NCBI GenBank assembly: GCA_016704425.1
Contig: JADJAC010000010.1
Span: 303,501-367,500 of the forward strand
Origin: Sphingomonadales bacterium
GTDB taxonomy: Bacteria; Pseudomonadota; Alphaproteobacteria; Sphingomonadales; Sphingomonadaceae
Direction: 5' to 3'
Length of the DNA stretch: 64,000 bases
The position numbers and the translations under genes are program-made. The notes below the pieces were generated by a model, which worked only from the letters and a program-made list of their open reading frames with translations, made no database searches and was not told where the DNA came from. Of the stretch, positions 8,925 to 17,873 are shown in pieces. The first letter of the stretch is position 1. Each line of letters starts with the position of its first letter.

Positions 8925-10604
8925 TTATTTGCCCTGACTGCGCCACCGTTTGACCACACGACCGACAATCTCTTCCTCGCCGCCCGTCTGCTGCCAGAGT
9001 TCCGAAAAGAGCGGATCACTGGACGCGGGGCGCTTGAATTCTTCAAGATCGTCGATTGCAACGCGGATCGGGATGGAAACACCTTCGCCGCAGATGATGC
9101 ATTCCCGGTTCCTGAGCGCCGGGATCGTATCGAGAAAGCCGCGCGCGCCTTCCGGCATGGCCGCTTTCACAAAGGCCTGGTCGCGATCGTTGTTGAGGCG
9201 CATCGCGATGATCGTGCCGCATTGTGACAGCACGCCTTCAGCAAGGTCCGACGGACGCTGCGTGATCAGGCCGAGCGAAATGCCATATTTACGACCTTCC
9301 TTCGCAATCCGGCCAAGGATCTTGCCGACCGAACTCTTGTGCGCGTCGCGTTCGGCGGGCACATAACGGTGGGCCTCTTCGCAGACCAGCAGGATCGGGC
9401 GTTGCGGCTCGTTGCGCGACCAGATGGCATAATCGAAGACCATCCGGCTCAAGACCGCGACCACCACCGAAGTAATGTCTGACGGAACTCCGGACACGTC
9501 GATGATCGAAATCGGCTTTCCATCGCCTGGAAGGCGAAAGATGCGGCCAAGGAAATCGGCCATCGTGTCCGCCACCATCATCCCCGAGAACATGAACGTA
9601 TAGCGCGGATCGGCCTTGATCTCGTCGATCTTGGTTTTCAGCCGCATATAGGGAGCATTCTCGCCGGCCTTGTCGAGCTTGCCCATTTCCGCCTGAATGA
9701 TGTTGGTCAGGTCGGACAGGAGGTAGGGAATCGGAGAATCGACCGTCAGCTTGGCAATTCCTTCCGAAGCGCGGCTCTTCGCCCGCGCCGCGAGCAGGCA
9801 TTTGGCAAGGATGTCTGCATCGAGCTGGCGTTCATTGCCCTGCGTTGTCAGGAAGACTTCGCAATGCTCTTCGAAATTCATCAGCCAGTATGGCATGGCG
9901 AGGTTGGTGACGTCGTAAAGCGCGCCATTTGTCTTGAACGCCGCTGAATATTCGCCGTGCGGATCGATCATCACGATATGGCCCTGCGGGGCCAGTTCGC
10001 AGATCCGGTGGAGAATGAGCGCGGCTGCCGTCGATTTGCCGGTGCCGGTCGAGCCGAGCAGCGCGAAGTGCTTGCCCAGCATCGCATCGATATAGAGCGC
10101 CCCGCGAATATCGCTTGTCGGATAGACAGTGCCGATTTCGATGATCGCGCGGTCATCGGCCGCGTAGAGCTGGCGCATATCGTCCGATGAGGCCGGAAAG
10201 ACCTGCGCATCGGGAAAGGGATAGCGAGTGACGCCGCGGCGGAAATTATAGATCTTGCCGGTCAGGCGCTCTTCATCGCCTTCCCCAAGAAAGTCGATCA
10301 TGGCAATCACTTTGCCCGGCGTGTCCGGATGTTTCGAAAGCGTGCGGATGTTGGCGACTAGCCATGTCGAGCCGACCTTGACCTTGATCTGCCCGCCGAC
10401 CTGTCCGGCGCCCGCAAGGCTTGGATCGGATTGCGAGGCCAGCGACTCGATGGCCACTGAATCAAGCAGGACGCGCGAAGATGACCCGGAAATGTCCAGA
10501 ACCAGACCGATCTCGGTGTCGACGCCACGCGATGGTCGTGGCACCGATGCAAGGCCAAAGTCCGTTTGCGGCTGCGCAGCACTCGATGACGTCGGAAAAT
10601 CCAT
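8925..10604 (-). CDS. HerA-like ATPase (DUF87 family)
   Basis: This is a hexameric HerA/FtsK-superfamily DNA-translocating ATPase by family; its cellular role here is unknown. I start it at ATG 10604 (MDFPTSSSAAQPQTDF) behind a good AGGGGG site, giving 559 residues. After a beta-barrel-like HAS-type N-terminal region (residues about 25-150) come Walker A GSTGTGKST, a Walker B-like HIVMIDPHGEYSAAF, and a second conserved block PILLVCEEAHRYVPAERDAH followed by GLITQRPSDL. True HerA usually sits beside nurA; no NurA gene is visible, so a DNA end-resection role is not supported by context. It is transcribed towards rpsL, with hairpins between. Confidence 0.85.
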   Translation of the reverse strand: MDFPTSSSAAQPQTDFGLASVPRPSRGVDTEIGLVLDISGSSSRVLLDSVAIESLASQSDPSLAGAGQVGGQIKVKVGSTWLVANIRTLSKHPDTPGKVIAMIDFLGEGDEERLTGKIYNFRRGVTRYPFPDAQVFPASSDDMRQLYAADDRAIIEIGTVYPTSDIRGALYIDAMLGKHFALLGSTGTGKSTAAALILHRICELAPQGHIVMIDPHGEYSAAFKTNGALYDVTNLAMPYWLMNFEEHCEVFLTTQGNERQLDADILAKCLLAARAKSRASEGIAKLTVDSPIPYLLSDLTNIIQAEMGKLDKAGENAPYMRLKTKIDEIKADPRYTFMFSGMMVADTMADFLGRIFRLPGDGKPISIIDVSGVPSDITSVVVAVLSRMVFDYAIWSRNEPQRPILLVCEEAHRYVPAERDAHKSSVGKILGRIAKEGRKYGISLGLITQRPSDLAEGVLSQCGTIIAMRLNNDRDQAFVKAAMPEGARGFLDTIPALRNRECIICGEGVSIPIRVAIDDLEEFKRPASSDPLFSELWQQTGGEEEIVGRVVKRWRSQGK

Positions 10605-10676
10605 AAATTCAGCCCCCTGCAAGACCGCACGGGAATAACAGCGTTTCCTTAAGAAAGCGGAAACCGATTGAACCGG

Positions 10677-11435
10677 TCAGAACCGCTTGAAGGCCGCACT
10701 GGCAAGCCAGCCAAGCGCGAGCGAGAGGGCTATCGCGCACAGGCCATAGAGAAACGGCGATTGATCCGCCGCCACGGCTACAAATCTTTCGAACCCGGAC
10801 TTCCGGATGACAATGTCGCGTGTGGCCGCCGCAAGAATGCGTCCGTCACGGATCAGGAATGTTTCTGCTGTATAGTGCCCGGTTGGAACCCGCGCCGGGA
10901 TCGGCAGGCGCGCCCGATAGAGCACGCCATTGGTGATCTCGACCGCACCCGGCCGATCAATGAAAAGCTCGTTCTTGCGTCTCAGATCGACAAGCCCGTT
11001 CTCAAATCGCGCCTGCTTGCCGGTGTCGCCCGCATCGGCCGGCGATAGCTGGATATTGCCCAGGCCAAGTTCATATATTGCGGCCGTCCGCTCATCGATG
11101 AGCTTGTCCAGCGGGCGCGATGTCGCGATTGCATAAAAGCCCGGGGCAGACTGAAAACGCGTGCTGTCCGCATTGGCCCAGATCGTCCCCAGCAGCCGCT
11201 GCTTTTCGCGCATCAGTATCGGCTGGCTTGGCCCTTTGAGGACGACGGCGATATCGGCATCGCGTTGCGGAAAGCGGCCGTCGGGATAGAGGATGGCGCC
11301 GAACAGGAGCAGTTCGGCGCCCGTGAAGCTGTAGACGATATCCACATTGCGTTGCGACACATCGGGCACGAGGACGGGTTCACGGGCGCCCGTCAACAGA
11401 AGGGCGAGGACCACAAGGAAGAGGCCGCGTATCAT
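10677..11435 (-). CDS. TIGR02186-type membrane-anchored protein
   Basis: The 252-residue protein belongs, by overall pattern, to a conserved alphaproteobacterial family of unknown function (TIGR02186) that typically pairs with TauE/SafE exporters. It has a signal peptide (MIRGLFLVVLALLLTGA), a long extracytoplasmic beta-rich region of about 200 residues and a single C-terminal membrane segment (SPFLYGLCAIALSLALGWLA). Its ATG overlaps the stop codon of the upstream exporter gene by four bases, so the two are translationally coupled. A role as an accessory subunit of that exporter is inference. Confidence 0.75.
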   Translation of the reverse strand: MIRGLFLVVLALLLTGAREPVLVPDVSQRNVDIVYSFTGAELLLFGAILYPDGRFPQRDADIAVVLKGPSQPILMREKQRLLGTIWANADSTRFQSAPGFYAIATSRPLDKLIDERTAAIYELGLGNIQLSPADAGDTGKQARFENGLVDLRRKNELFIDRPGAVEITNGVLYRARLPIPARVPTGHYTAETFLIRDGRILAAATRDIVIRKSGFERFVAVAADQSPFLYGLCAIALSLALGWLASAAFKRF

Positions 11436-12349
11436 CCCAAAAGCTCGATCGTGAAAAGTTCAGGCGGTCGGTATGTCAAGCCAAGGAACATCCGCAGGGC
11501 CACGAGCAGAACAATCGCCGCCAGCGCCATTCGCAGCTTCTGGGGTGGAAGCCGGACCGCGAGCCGCGCACCCATCTGCGCCCCGAATGTACCGCCGACC
11601 AGTAACAGTCCGGCCAGAACGATATCGACAGCATGTGTCGTCAATGCATGGACCATTGTCGTGAAGGCCGTAACCAGGAGGATTTGCAAGAGCGACGTGC
11701 CGACCACGACCCGAGCAGACATGCCCAGCAGATAGATCATCGCCGGAACCACCACAAAGCCGCCACCGACCCCAAGAAGGACAGTCAATATGCCTGTGAA
11801 AATACCAAGAGCGAGCGGCGCCAGCGGCGAAACATAAATGCCGGATTTGTAGAAACGCCAGCGAAAGGGAAGGTTCGCGACCAACGGATGATGATGAACC
11901 TTGCGCACCTGGACCGGTTCACCGGACCGTTCTGCACGAATGTCACGCCAGGCATCGCGCGCCATCAGCCAGCCGATCGATCCCAGCATCGCCACATAAA
12001 GGATGTTGATCGCAGTATCGATCTGGCCCAGCCCGCTCAGGGCATTGAACAACCAGGCTCCGACCAACGCGCCAACAACGCCGCCTGCCGCAAGGAGCAG
12101 GCCCATCCGGAGGTCAACGCCGCCGCGTTCCCAGTGCGCGAGCACCCCGGAAACGCTCGCGCCTGTGACCTGTGTCGCGGCCGATGCGGCTGCCACTGTG
12201 GGCGGAATGCCAAAGAAGATCAGCAATGGCGTTGTCAGGAATCCGCCGCCGACCCCGAACATGCCTGACAACAGCCCGACAGTCCCGCCGAGCAGGATCA
12301 TGGTCAGGATGTTGACCGACATGTTGGCAATGGGAAGGTAGATCTGCAT
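11432..12349 (-). CDS. TauE/SafE-family sulfite or organosulfonate exporter
   Basis: This multi-pass inner-membrane protein likely exports sulfite or a small sulfonate. I start at ATG 12349 (MQIYLPIANMSVNILTMILL), giving 305 residues; an ATG 16 codons earlier exists but adds a stretch unlike the family. The two glycine-rich TauE repeats are clear: GGTVGLLSGMFGVGGGFL near the N-terminus and IFTGILTVLLGVGGGFVVVP in the second half, each followed by hydrophobic segments. It is coupled by a four-base overlap to the TIGR02186-type gene. Substrate is not determined by sequence. Confidence 0.85.
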   Translation of the reverse strand: MQIYLPIANMSVNILTMILLGGTVGLLSGMFGVGGGFLTTPLLIFFGIPPTVAAASAATQVTGASVSGVLAHWERGGVDLRMGLLLAAGGVVGALVGAWLFNALSGLGQIDTAINILYVAMLGSIGWLMARDAWRDIRAERSGEPVQVRKVHHHPLVANLPFRWRFYKSGIYVSPLAPLALGIFTGILTVLLGVGGGFVVVPAMIYLLGMSARVVVGTSLLQILLVTAFTTMVHALTTHAVDIVLAGLLLVGGTFGAQMGARLAVRLPPQKLRMALAAIVLLVALRMFLGLTYRPPELFTIELLG

Positions 12350-12451
12350 GACGTGGCCCCACCCTAACGCTGTGCGACACCGGGGCCAAGCAGGCATTGC
12401 CCATGACAGAGCGTGGCGCTTGCCCGTTGGAACAATGTTCCCTAATCGTTC

Positions 12452-14728
12452 ATGACGATGAACACCCCTGCCCAGTCAATTGATCCACCCTACCTCAAGG
12501 GATTGAATCCGCCGCAGCGTGAAGCCGTGCTGACAGCGGACGGGCCGGTCCTGATTCTGGCGGGCGCCGGCACAGGCAAGACTGCAGCGCTCACCGCGCG
12601 GCTCGCCCATCTGATTGCAACACGGAGGGCCTGGCCGTCTGAAATCCTGGCGGTCACCTTTACGAACAAGGCCGCGCGCGAGATGAAGGAGCGGGTCGGC
12701 CGGATTATCGGCGATGCTGTCGAAGGCATGCCCTGGCTCGGCACGTTCCATGCGATCGGCGCAAAAATGCTCCGTCGCCATGCCGAACTCGTCGGCCTGC
12801 AAAGCAATTTCACGATCCTCGACACCGATGACCAGATCCGCCTTTTGAAGCAGGTGATCCAGCTTGCAGACCTTGACGAGAAGCGATGGCCGGCACGGCA
12901 ATTGGGTGGGCTGATCGACCAATGGAAGAACAAGGGGCTGACACCCGGGGACATCGATGCCGGAGAAAGCGAGCGCTTCGCCAATGGCCGCGGCGGTGAA
13001 CTCTACCAGAGTTACCAGGACCGGCTGAAGGCACTCAATGCCTGCGACTTCGGGGACCTGCTGCTTCATGTCCTGACAATCCTGAAGTCGCATCGCGACG
13101 TGCTGGAAAACTATCAACAGCGCTTCAAATACATATTGGTCGACGAATATCAGGACACCAATGCCGTCCAGTATCTCTGGCTTCGGCTTCTTGCCCAGGC
13201 GCGCAAGAATATCTGCTGCGTTGGCGATGATGACCAGTCGATCTATTCCTGGCGCGGCGCCGAAGTGACCAACATCCTGCGCTTCGAACAGGATTTCCCC
13301 GGTGCTGCGATCATCAAGCTCGAGCAGAATTACCGCTCGACGCCGCATATCCTCGGCGCAGCATCCGGACTGATTGCGAACAATGGCGGACGGCTTGGAA
13401 AGACACTGTGGACGCAGCTCGACGACGGTGAAAAGGTTGCTGTCATTGGCGTCTGGGACGGCCCGGAAGAAGCGCGCCGCGTCGGCGAATTGATCGAGGC
13501 CGACCAGCGCAACGGAAGCTCGCTCGACGATTCAGCAATCCTCGTCCGCGCACAATTCCAGACTCGCGAATTCGAGGACCGGTTCATTGCCATTGGCCTG
13601 CCTTACAGGATTGTCGGCGGATTCCGCTTTTACGAACGCGCCGAGATCCGCGATGCATTGGCCTATCTCAGGCTCGTCAACCAGCCGGCCGACGATCTGG
13701 CATTCGAGCGCATCGTGAACCAGCCCAAGCGGGGGCTGGGTGACAAGGCGATTGCAAAGCTGCAAATGCTGGCGCGGGCCGAAGGGATGCCGCTTGCGCA
13801 AGCTGCCGCTCGCATTCTGGACAGTGATGAACTGACCCCGCAGGCCCGCCGCGCGCTTGGCGGATTTGTTGCCGATCTCGCAAGTTGGCGAGACAGGGCT
13901 CGCGACCTGGCGCATCCCGAACTTGCCCGGGCCATTCTCGACGAAAGCGGCTATACGGCGATGCTGCAGGCCGACAAGTCCGCCGAAAGTGCCGGGCGGC
14001 TCGAAAACCTGGGCGAACTTGTCCGGGCAATGGAAGACTATGAAACGCTCGGCGCCTTCCTCGAGCATGTCAGCCTCGTGATGGACAATGATGCGGCGGC
14101 AGACGATCAGAAGGTGACGATCATGACGATCCACGCGGCAAAGGGCCTGGAATTTGACCGGACCTTCCTTGTCGGCTGGGAAGAAGGCGTCTTTCCATCG
14201 CAGCGCGCACTGGACGAGGGCGGGCTCAAAAGCCTCGAAGAGGAACGTCGCCTTGCCTATGTGGCGATTACCCGGTCACGGAAGCATTGCACAATCCTTC
14301 ATGCGGCCAATCGGCGCATCTATGGCCAATGGACGTCAAGTATTCCTTCGCGCTTTATCGCCGAACTGCCCGAGACGCACATCGTTCAGGAAACCAGCAT
14401 GGCCGGCGGCGAGAGCCTGTGGCGGGCGAGCTGGTCCGAACAGATCGACCCCTTTGCCCATGTCCAGCGCGGCACGGGCCGGGGGCCCGGCTGGCAGCGC
14501 GCGGCCGGCGGTGGTTATTCGACCCAGCCGACCCGTATTGTCGAGGCACGCGGCAGTGCCGTCAGCCTGGGCAACAAGGGCCGCAGCGATGTGTCGGTGG
14601 GCTTGCGCATCTTCCACACCAAATTCGGATATGGCACGATTGCCGAAATCGAAGGCAACAAGCTCGAAATAGATTTTGAGCAAGCGGGAAGAAAACGTGT
14701 TCTCGACAGCTTTGTGAGCCTTGCCTAA
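12452..14728 (+). CDS. uvrD: UvrD/PcrA-type ATP-dependent DNA helicase
   Basis: This superfamily 1A 3'-5' helicase acts in repair and replication-fork clearance. The 758 residues contain motif I LAGAGTGKTAALTAR, motif Ia TFTNKAAREM, motif II VDEYQDTN, motif III GDDDQSIYSWRGAE, motif IV LEQNYRS, motif V TIMTIHAAKGLEFD and motif VI YVAITRSRK. The C-terminus ends in a Tudor-like segment (GLRIFHTKFGYGTIAEIEGN), as in PcrA and UvrD, which binds RNA polymerase or UvrB. It starts a plus-strand run with an MFS gene 50 bases downstream. Either paralogue name would fit; I use uvrD. Confidence 0.93.
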   Translation: MTMNTPAQSIDPPYLKGLNPPQREAVLTADGPVLILAGAGTGKTAALTARLAHLIATRRAWPSEILAVTFTNKAAREMKERVGRIIGDAVEGMPWLGTFHAIGAKMLRRHAELVGLQSNFTILDTDDQIRLLKQVIQLADLDEKRWPARQLGGLIDQWKNKGLTPGDIDAGESERFANGRGGELYQSYQDRLKALNACDFGDLLLHVLTILKSHRDVLENYQQRFKYILVDEYQDTNAVQYLWLRLLAQARKNICCVGDDDQSIYSWRGAEVTNILRFEQDFPGAAIIKLEQNYRSTPHILGAASGLIANNGGRLGKTLWTQLDDGEKVAVIGVWDGPEEARRVGELIEADQRNGSSLDDSAILVRAQFQTREFEDRFIAIGLPYRIVGGFRFYERAEIRDALAYLRLVNQPADDLAFERIVNQPKRGLGDKAIAKLQMLARAEGMPLAQAAARILDSDELTPQARRALGGFVADLASWRDRARDLAHPELARAILDESGYTAMLQADKSAESAGRLENLGELVRAMEDYETLGAFLEHVSLVMDNDAAADDQKVTIMTIHAAKGLEFDRTFLVGWEEGVFPSQRALDEGGLKSLEEERRLAYVAITRSRKHCTILHAANRRIYGQWTSSIPSRFIAELPETHIVQETSMAGGESLWRASWSEQIDPFAHVQRGTGRGPGWQRAAGGGYSTQPTRIVEARGSAVSLGNKGRSDVSVGLRIFHTKFGYGTIAEIEGNKLEIDFEQAGRKRVLDSFVSLA

Positions 14729-14778
14729 GGCCGGTTCATGACGATCCTTCCCGATCTGGCCTGTTGCGGCGTGCCTGA

Positions 14779-16038
14779 ATGAGCAAGCCGCAATCCCCGC
14801 TGGCGTTCCGCGACTACCGCCTGTTCTGGATTTCGCGCTTCTGCGCAGTGCTGGCGCAGGTCGGTATGGTCGTCGTCATCGGTTGGCAGGTCTATGATAT
14901 TGCACGGACGGACTATGGCATGGGGCCAAAGGCGGCTGCATTCCAGCTGGGCCTGATCGGTATCGCGCAATTCCTGCCGCTCCTCGTCCTGATGCCGGTT
15001 GCCGGATGGATGGCAGACCGATTTGACCGGCGGTTCGTTGCATCGGCAGCGATATCGCTTGACCTGCTCAATGCGCTCGCTTTGGGGTGGATGACCGCAC
15101 ATGACAGTCTGACACTACCGGCCCTGTTCATTGTCGCGGGACTGCACGGCGTCGTGCGTGCGTTCAATGGCCCGTCGCTCAGTTCGATTGCGCCCAATCT
15201 CGTTCCGCCGGAATCGCTGCCCCGCGCAATCGCGATGAGCAGCATCGCCTGGCAGACCGGCGGCATTCTGGGTCCGGCCCTTGGCGGCCTGGCCTATGCT
15301 GCCCATCCAGCCTCGTCTTACTGGATCGCGGCCGCGCTGCTGGCGATCACGACAGCGTCAATCCTGTCGATCCGACCCTATGCGCGCACATCGATCAAGG
15401 ATGGATCGCATCCGTTACGCCAGATGATTGACGGCCTTGGCTATGTTCGCGGGCATCGCTTCCTGCTGGGCGCAATCACACTTGACCTGTTTGCCGTGCT
15501 GCTTGCAGGCGCGACCGCCCTCCTCCCGGTCTATGCACGCGACATACTGAAAGTCGGCCCCGAAGGTCTTGGGTGGTTGCGCGGGGCACCTGCGCTCGGC
15601 GCGACTGTCATGGCGCTGTGGTTTTCCGTTCGCCCGCTCGCGAACAACGTCGGCATCAAGATGCTGGCGGCTGTGATCGCTTTTGGCGTGGCTACGATCG
15701 TTTTTGGAATTTCGACGAATTTGTGGCTCTCGCTTGGGATGCTGACGATCCTTGGCGCTGCGGACATGCTGTCCGTCTATGTCCGCTCCTCCCTTGTCCA
15801 GCTTTATACGCCGGACGAAATGCGCGGTCGCGTCAACGCCGTATCCCAGCTTGCGATCTCGGGCTCGAACGAGTTGGGAGAGGCGCAATCGGGGCTGGCT
15901 GCGGCCTTGGTCGGCCCGATTGGCGCGGTTGTAGTCGGAGGGGCGGGGGCGATTGCCGTGACCCTGATCTGGGCCTATATTTTTCCCGAATTGCGCCGGG
16001 CAAAGACATTCGACTTACCAAAGGAGTTGACCACATGA
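14779..16038 (+). CDS. MFS transporter (EntS-like, MFS_3 family)
   Basis: The 419-residue protein has about 12 hydrophobic segments and starts MSKPQSPLAFRDYRLFWISR, a beginning typical of the MFS_3/enterobactin-exporter-like group. The conserved loop GWMADRFDRRFVAS lies between segments 2 and 3. Its stop codon overlaps the cysK start by four bases (16035-16038), so the two are co-translated. Coupling to cysteine synthase hints at export of a cysteine-pathway compound, but that is inference; substrates in this group vary widely. Confidence 0.85.
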   Translation: MSKPQSPLAFRDYRLFWISRFCAVLAQVGMVVVIGWQVYDIARTDYGMGPKAAAFQLGLIGIAQFLPLLVLMPVAGWMADRFDRRFVASAAISLDLLNALALGWMTAHDSLTLPALFIVAGLHGVVRAFNGPSLSSIAPNLVPPESLPRAIAMSSIAWQTGGILGPALGGLAYAAHPASSYWIAAALLAITTASILSIRPYARTSIKDGSHPLRQMIDGLGYVRGHRFLLGAITLDLFAVLLAGATALLPVYARDILKVGPEGLGWLRGAPALGATVMALWFSVRPLANNVGIKMLAAVIAFGVATIVFGISTNLWLSLGMLTILGAADMLSVYVRSSLVQLYTPDEMRGRVNAVSQLAISGSNELGEAQSGLAAALVGPIGAVVVGGAGAIAVTLIWAYIFPELRRAKTFDLPKELTT

Positions 16039-16952
16039 AGGCAGCCAATATTCTCGAAACCATTGGCAACACGGCACACATCCGCGTTGCGCGGCTGTTT
16101 CCCGACGCCGAAGTCTGGATCAAGTCCGAACGGAGCAATCCCGGCGGCTCGATCAAGGATCGAATCGGTCTGGCGATGATCGAGGATGCGGAAAAGTCGG
16201 GCGCGCTGAAGCCCGGTGGCACAATCGTCGAACCGACGTCCGGCAATACCGGCATTGGCCTCGCAATGGTGGCGGCGGTCAAGGGATACAAGCTTGTCCT
16301 CGTGATGCCGGAAAGCATGTCAATCGAACGCAGGCGCCTGATGCTGGCCTATGGCGCCACATTTGACCTCACGCCCCGCGAAAAGGGTATGAAGGGTGCT
16401 ATCGAGCGCGCGCTCGAGATCGTCTCGACCACGCCCGGCGCATGGATGCCGCAGCAGTTCGAAAATCCGGCGAATATCGACATTCACGTGCGCACGACGA
16501 GCCCTGAAATCCTCGCGGACTTCAAGGATACGCCGCTTGACGCCATCATCACGGGCGTCGGGACCGGCGGCCATATCACGGGCGTTGCCCAGGTCCTGAA
16601 GAAGGCGTGGCCAAACCTCAAGGTCTTTGCTGTCGAGCCTACGCTCTCGCCGGTCATTTCGGGCGGCAGCCCGGCCCCGCATCCCATTCAGGGCATTGGT
16701 GCAGGCTTCATCCCGGCAAACCTCCATACCCAGTTGCTCGATGGTGTGATCCAGGTCGATCCGGCCGATGCAAAGGCAATGGCCCGGCGCTCTGCCACCG
16801 AAGAAGGGATGCTGGTGGGCATATCCTCAGGCGCAACGCTGGCTGCCATCGCCCAGAAACTGCCGGATCTTCCCAAGAATGCCCGGGTGCTCGGCTTCAA
16901 CTATGATACCGGCGAACGCTATCTCAGCGTGCCGGACTTCCTGCCGGAATAG
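16035..16952 (+). CDS. cysK: Cysteine synthase A (O-acetylserine sulfhydrylase)
   Basis: This PLP enzyme makes cysteine from O-acetylserine and sulfide. The start at ATG 16035 has AAGGAG nine bases upstream and gives 305 residues. The PLP lysine is Lys41 in NPGGSIKDR, and the substrate loop TSGNTG and phosphate-binding GTGGHITG are present, with ISSGAT near the C-terminus. The partner enzyme CysE lies 7 kb away at 23529-24218. The gene is translationally coupled to an upstream MFS transporter. Cystathionine beta-synthase is excluded by the lack of extra domains. Confidence 0.95.
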   Translation: MKAANILETIGNTAHIRVARLFPDAEVWIKSERSNPGGSIKDRIGLAMIEDAEKSGALKPGGTIVEPTSGNTGIGLAMVAAVKGYKLVLVMPESMSIERRRLMLAYGATFDLTPREKGMKGAIERALEIVSTTPGAWMPQQFENPANIDIHVRTTSPEILADFKDTPLDAIITGVGTGGHITGVAQVLKKAWPNLKVFAVEPTLSPVISGGSPAPHPIQGIGAGFIPANLHTQLLDGVIQVDPADAKAMARRSATEEGMLVGISSGATLAAIAQKLPDLPKNARVLGFNYDTGERYLSVPDFLPE

Positions 16953-16957
16953 GCATG

Positions 16958-16991
16958 AAAAAAGGCCCGGCAGAATATCTCCTGCCGGGCC
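16958..16991 (-). terminator. Intrinsic terminator of the Bax-inhibitor-1 gene
   Basis: Minus-strand GGCCCGGCAG pairs perfectly with CTGCCGGGCC around an eight-base loop and is followed by six U residues. It lies 27 bases past the stop codon at 17018. Lying between convergent genes, the stem might also slow plus-strand transcription from cysK, although there is no U-run on that side. Confidence 0.85.
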
Positions 16992-17017
16992 GCTTGTTAC
17001 AGCCTATTCCTGCCGGA

Positions 17018-17752
17018 TCAGTCGCGCGAACCGAACAGCCGCAGCAGGAACATGAACATGTTGATGAAGTCGAGATAGAGCTGCAGTGCGCCCATCACGA
17101 CGGTCTTGCCGACCATGTCGCTGCCAGCAACATAGCTGTACATCGATTTGATCTTCTGCGTGTCATAGGCCGTCAGCCCGGCGAAGATCAGGACGCCAAG
17201 CGCACTGATCACCAGCTGGAACGGGCCGGACTGCATGAAGATGTTGACGATGCTCGCCACCAGCAGGCCGACAACACCCATGATCAGGAAGGTGCCGAAG
17301 CCCGAGAGGTCCTTCTTGGTTGTGTATCCAAAAAGGCTGAGGCCTGCGAAAGCACCCGCCGTCGCGAAGAAGGTCTGGGCAATCGATGTTCCGGTATAAA
17401 TCAGGAATATCGTCGAGAGCGACATGCCCATGACGGCTGCATAGGCCCAATAGGTGGCCTGTGCAGCAGCCGTCGACATGCGATTTATGCCGAAGCTCAA
17501 GGCAAATACAAAGCCGAGTGGCGCGAACATGATGACATATTTGAGAATGCCCGGGCCCATCATGATCGACTGGGCATAGCCGCTGCGCGCAAAGAGCAGC
17601 GCGACAATGCCCGTCAACAGGACGCCGGACGCCATATAGTTGTAAACAGACAGCATGTAGGAACGCAGGCCCGCATCATAAGCGGCGCTTTGCGTGCCAG
17701 CAGCGGCGCCCAAGGGGGCTCCGACAATGCGGGGATCCGACCAGTTGGCCAT
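17018..17752 (-). CDS. Bax inhibitor-1/YccA family membrane protein
   Basis: The start at ATG 17752 (MANWSDPRIVGAPLGA) gives 244 residues; an 11-residue in-frame extension upstream is unlikely. Seven hydrophobic segments are visible, and the C-terminal family pattern with AYDTQKIKSMY and a terminal run ending in NMFMFLLRLFGSRD is typical. Proteins of this family in bacteria act as pH-gated cation leak channels or interact with FtsH (YccA); which applies here is unknown. It is a single-gene unit with its own terminator at 16958-16991. Confidence 0.92.
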   Translation of the reverse strand: MANWSDPRIVGAPLGAAAGTQSAAYDAGLRSYMLSVYNYMASGVLLTGIVALLFARSGYAQSIMMGPGILKYVIMFAPLGFVFALSFGINRMSTAAAQATYWAYAAVMGMSLSTIFLIYTGTSIAQTFFATAGAFAGLSLFGYTTKKDLSGFGTFLIMGVVGLLVASIVNIFMQSGPFQLVISALGVLIFAGLTAYDTQKIKSMYSYVAGSDMVGKTVVMGALQLYLDFINMFMFLLRLFGSRD

Positions 17753-17873
17753 CGTAATTTCACTCCTTTGCCCGGTGAAAAGCACCGGATGTCCACAATA
17801 TCGGTAGAAAGCTTAAGAATTTCAAGCGAAACCGGACATCAGCGCCGGGCGGTTCTTCGCGCAAGACCCAAGG

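Noticed and set aside
12476..13348. A 290-codon minus-strand frame inside the helicase gene
   Set aside because: It lies wholly opposite the well-supported UvrD gene, whose motifs are all present in the plus frame. It has no motif or plausible start signal.
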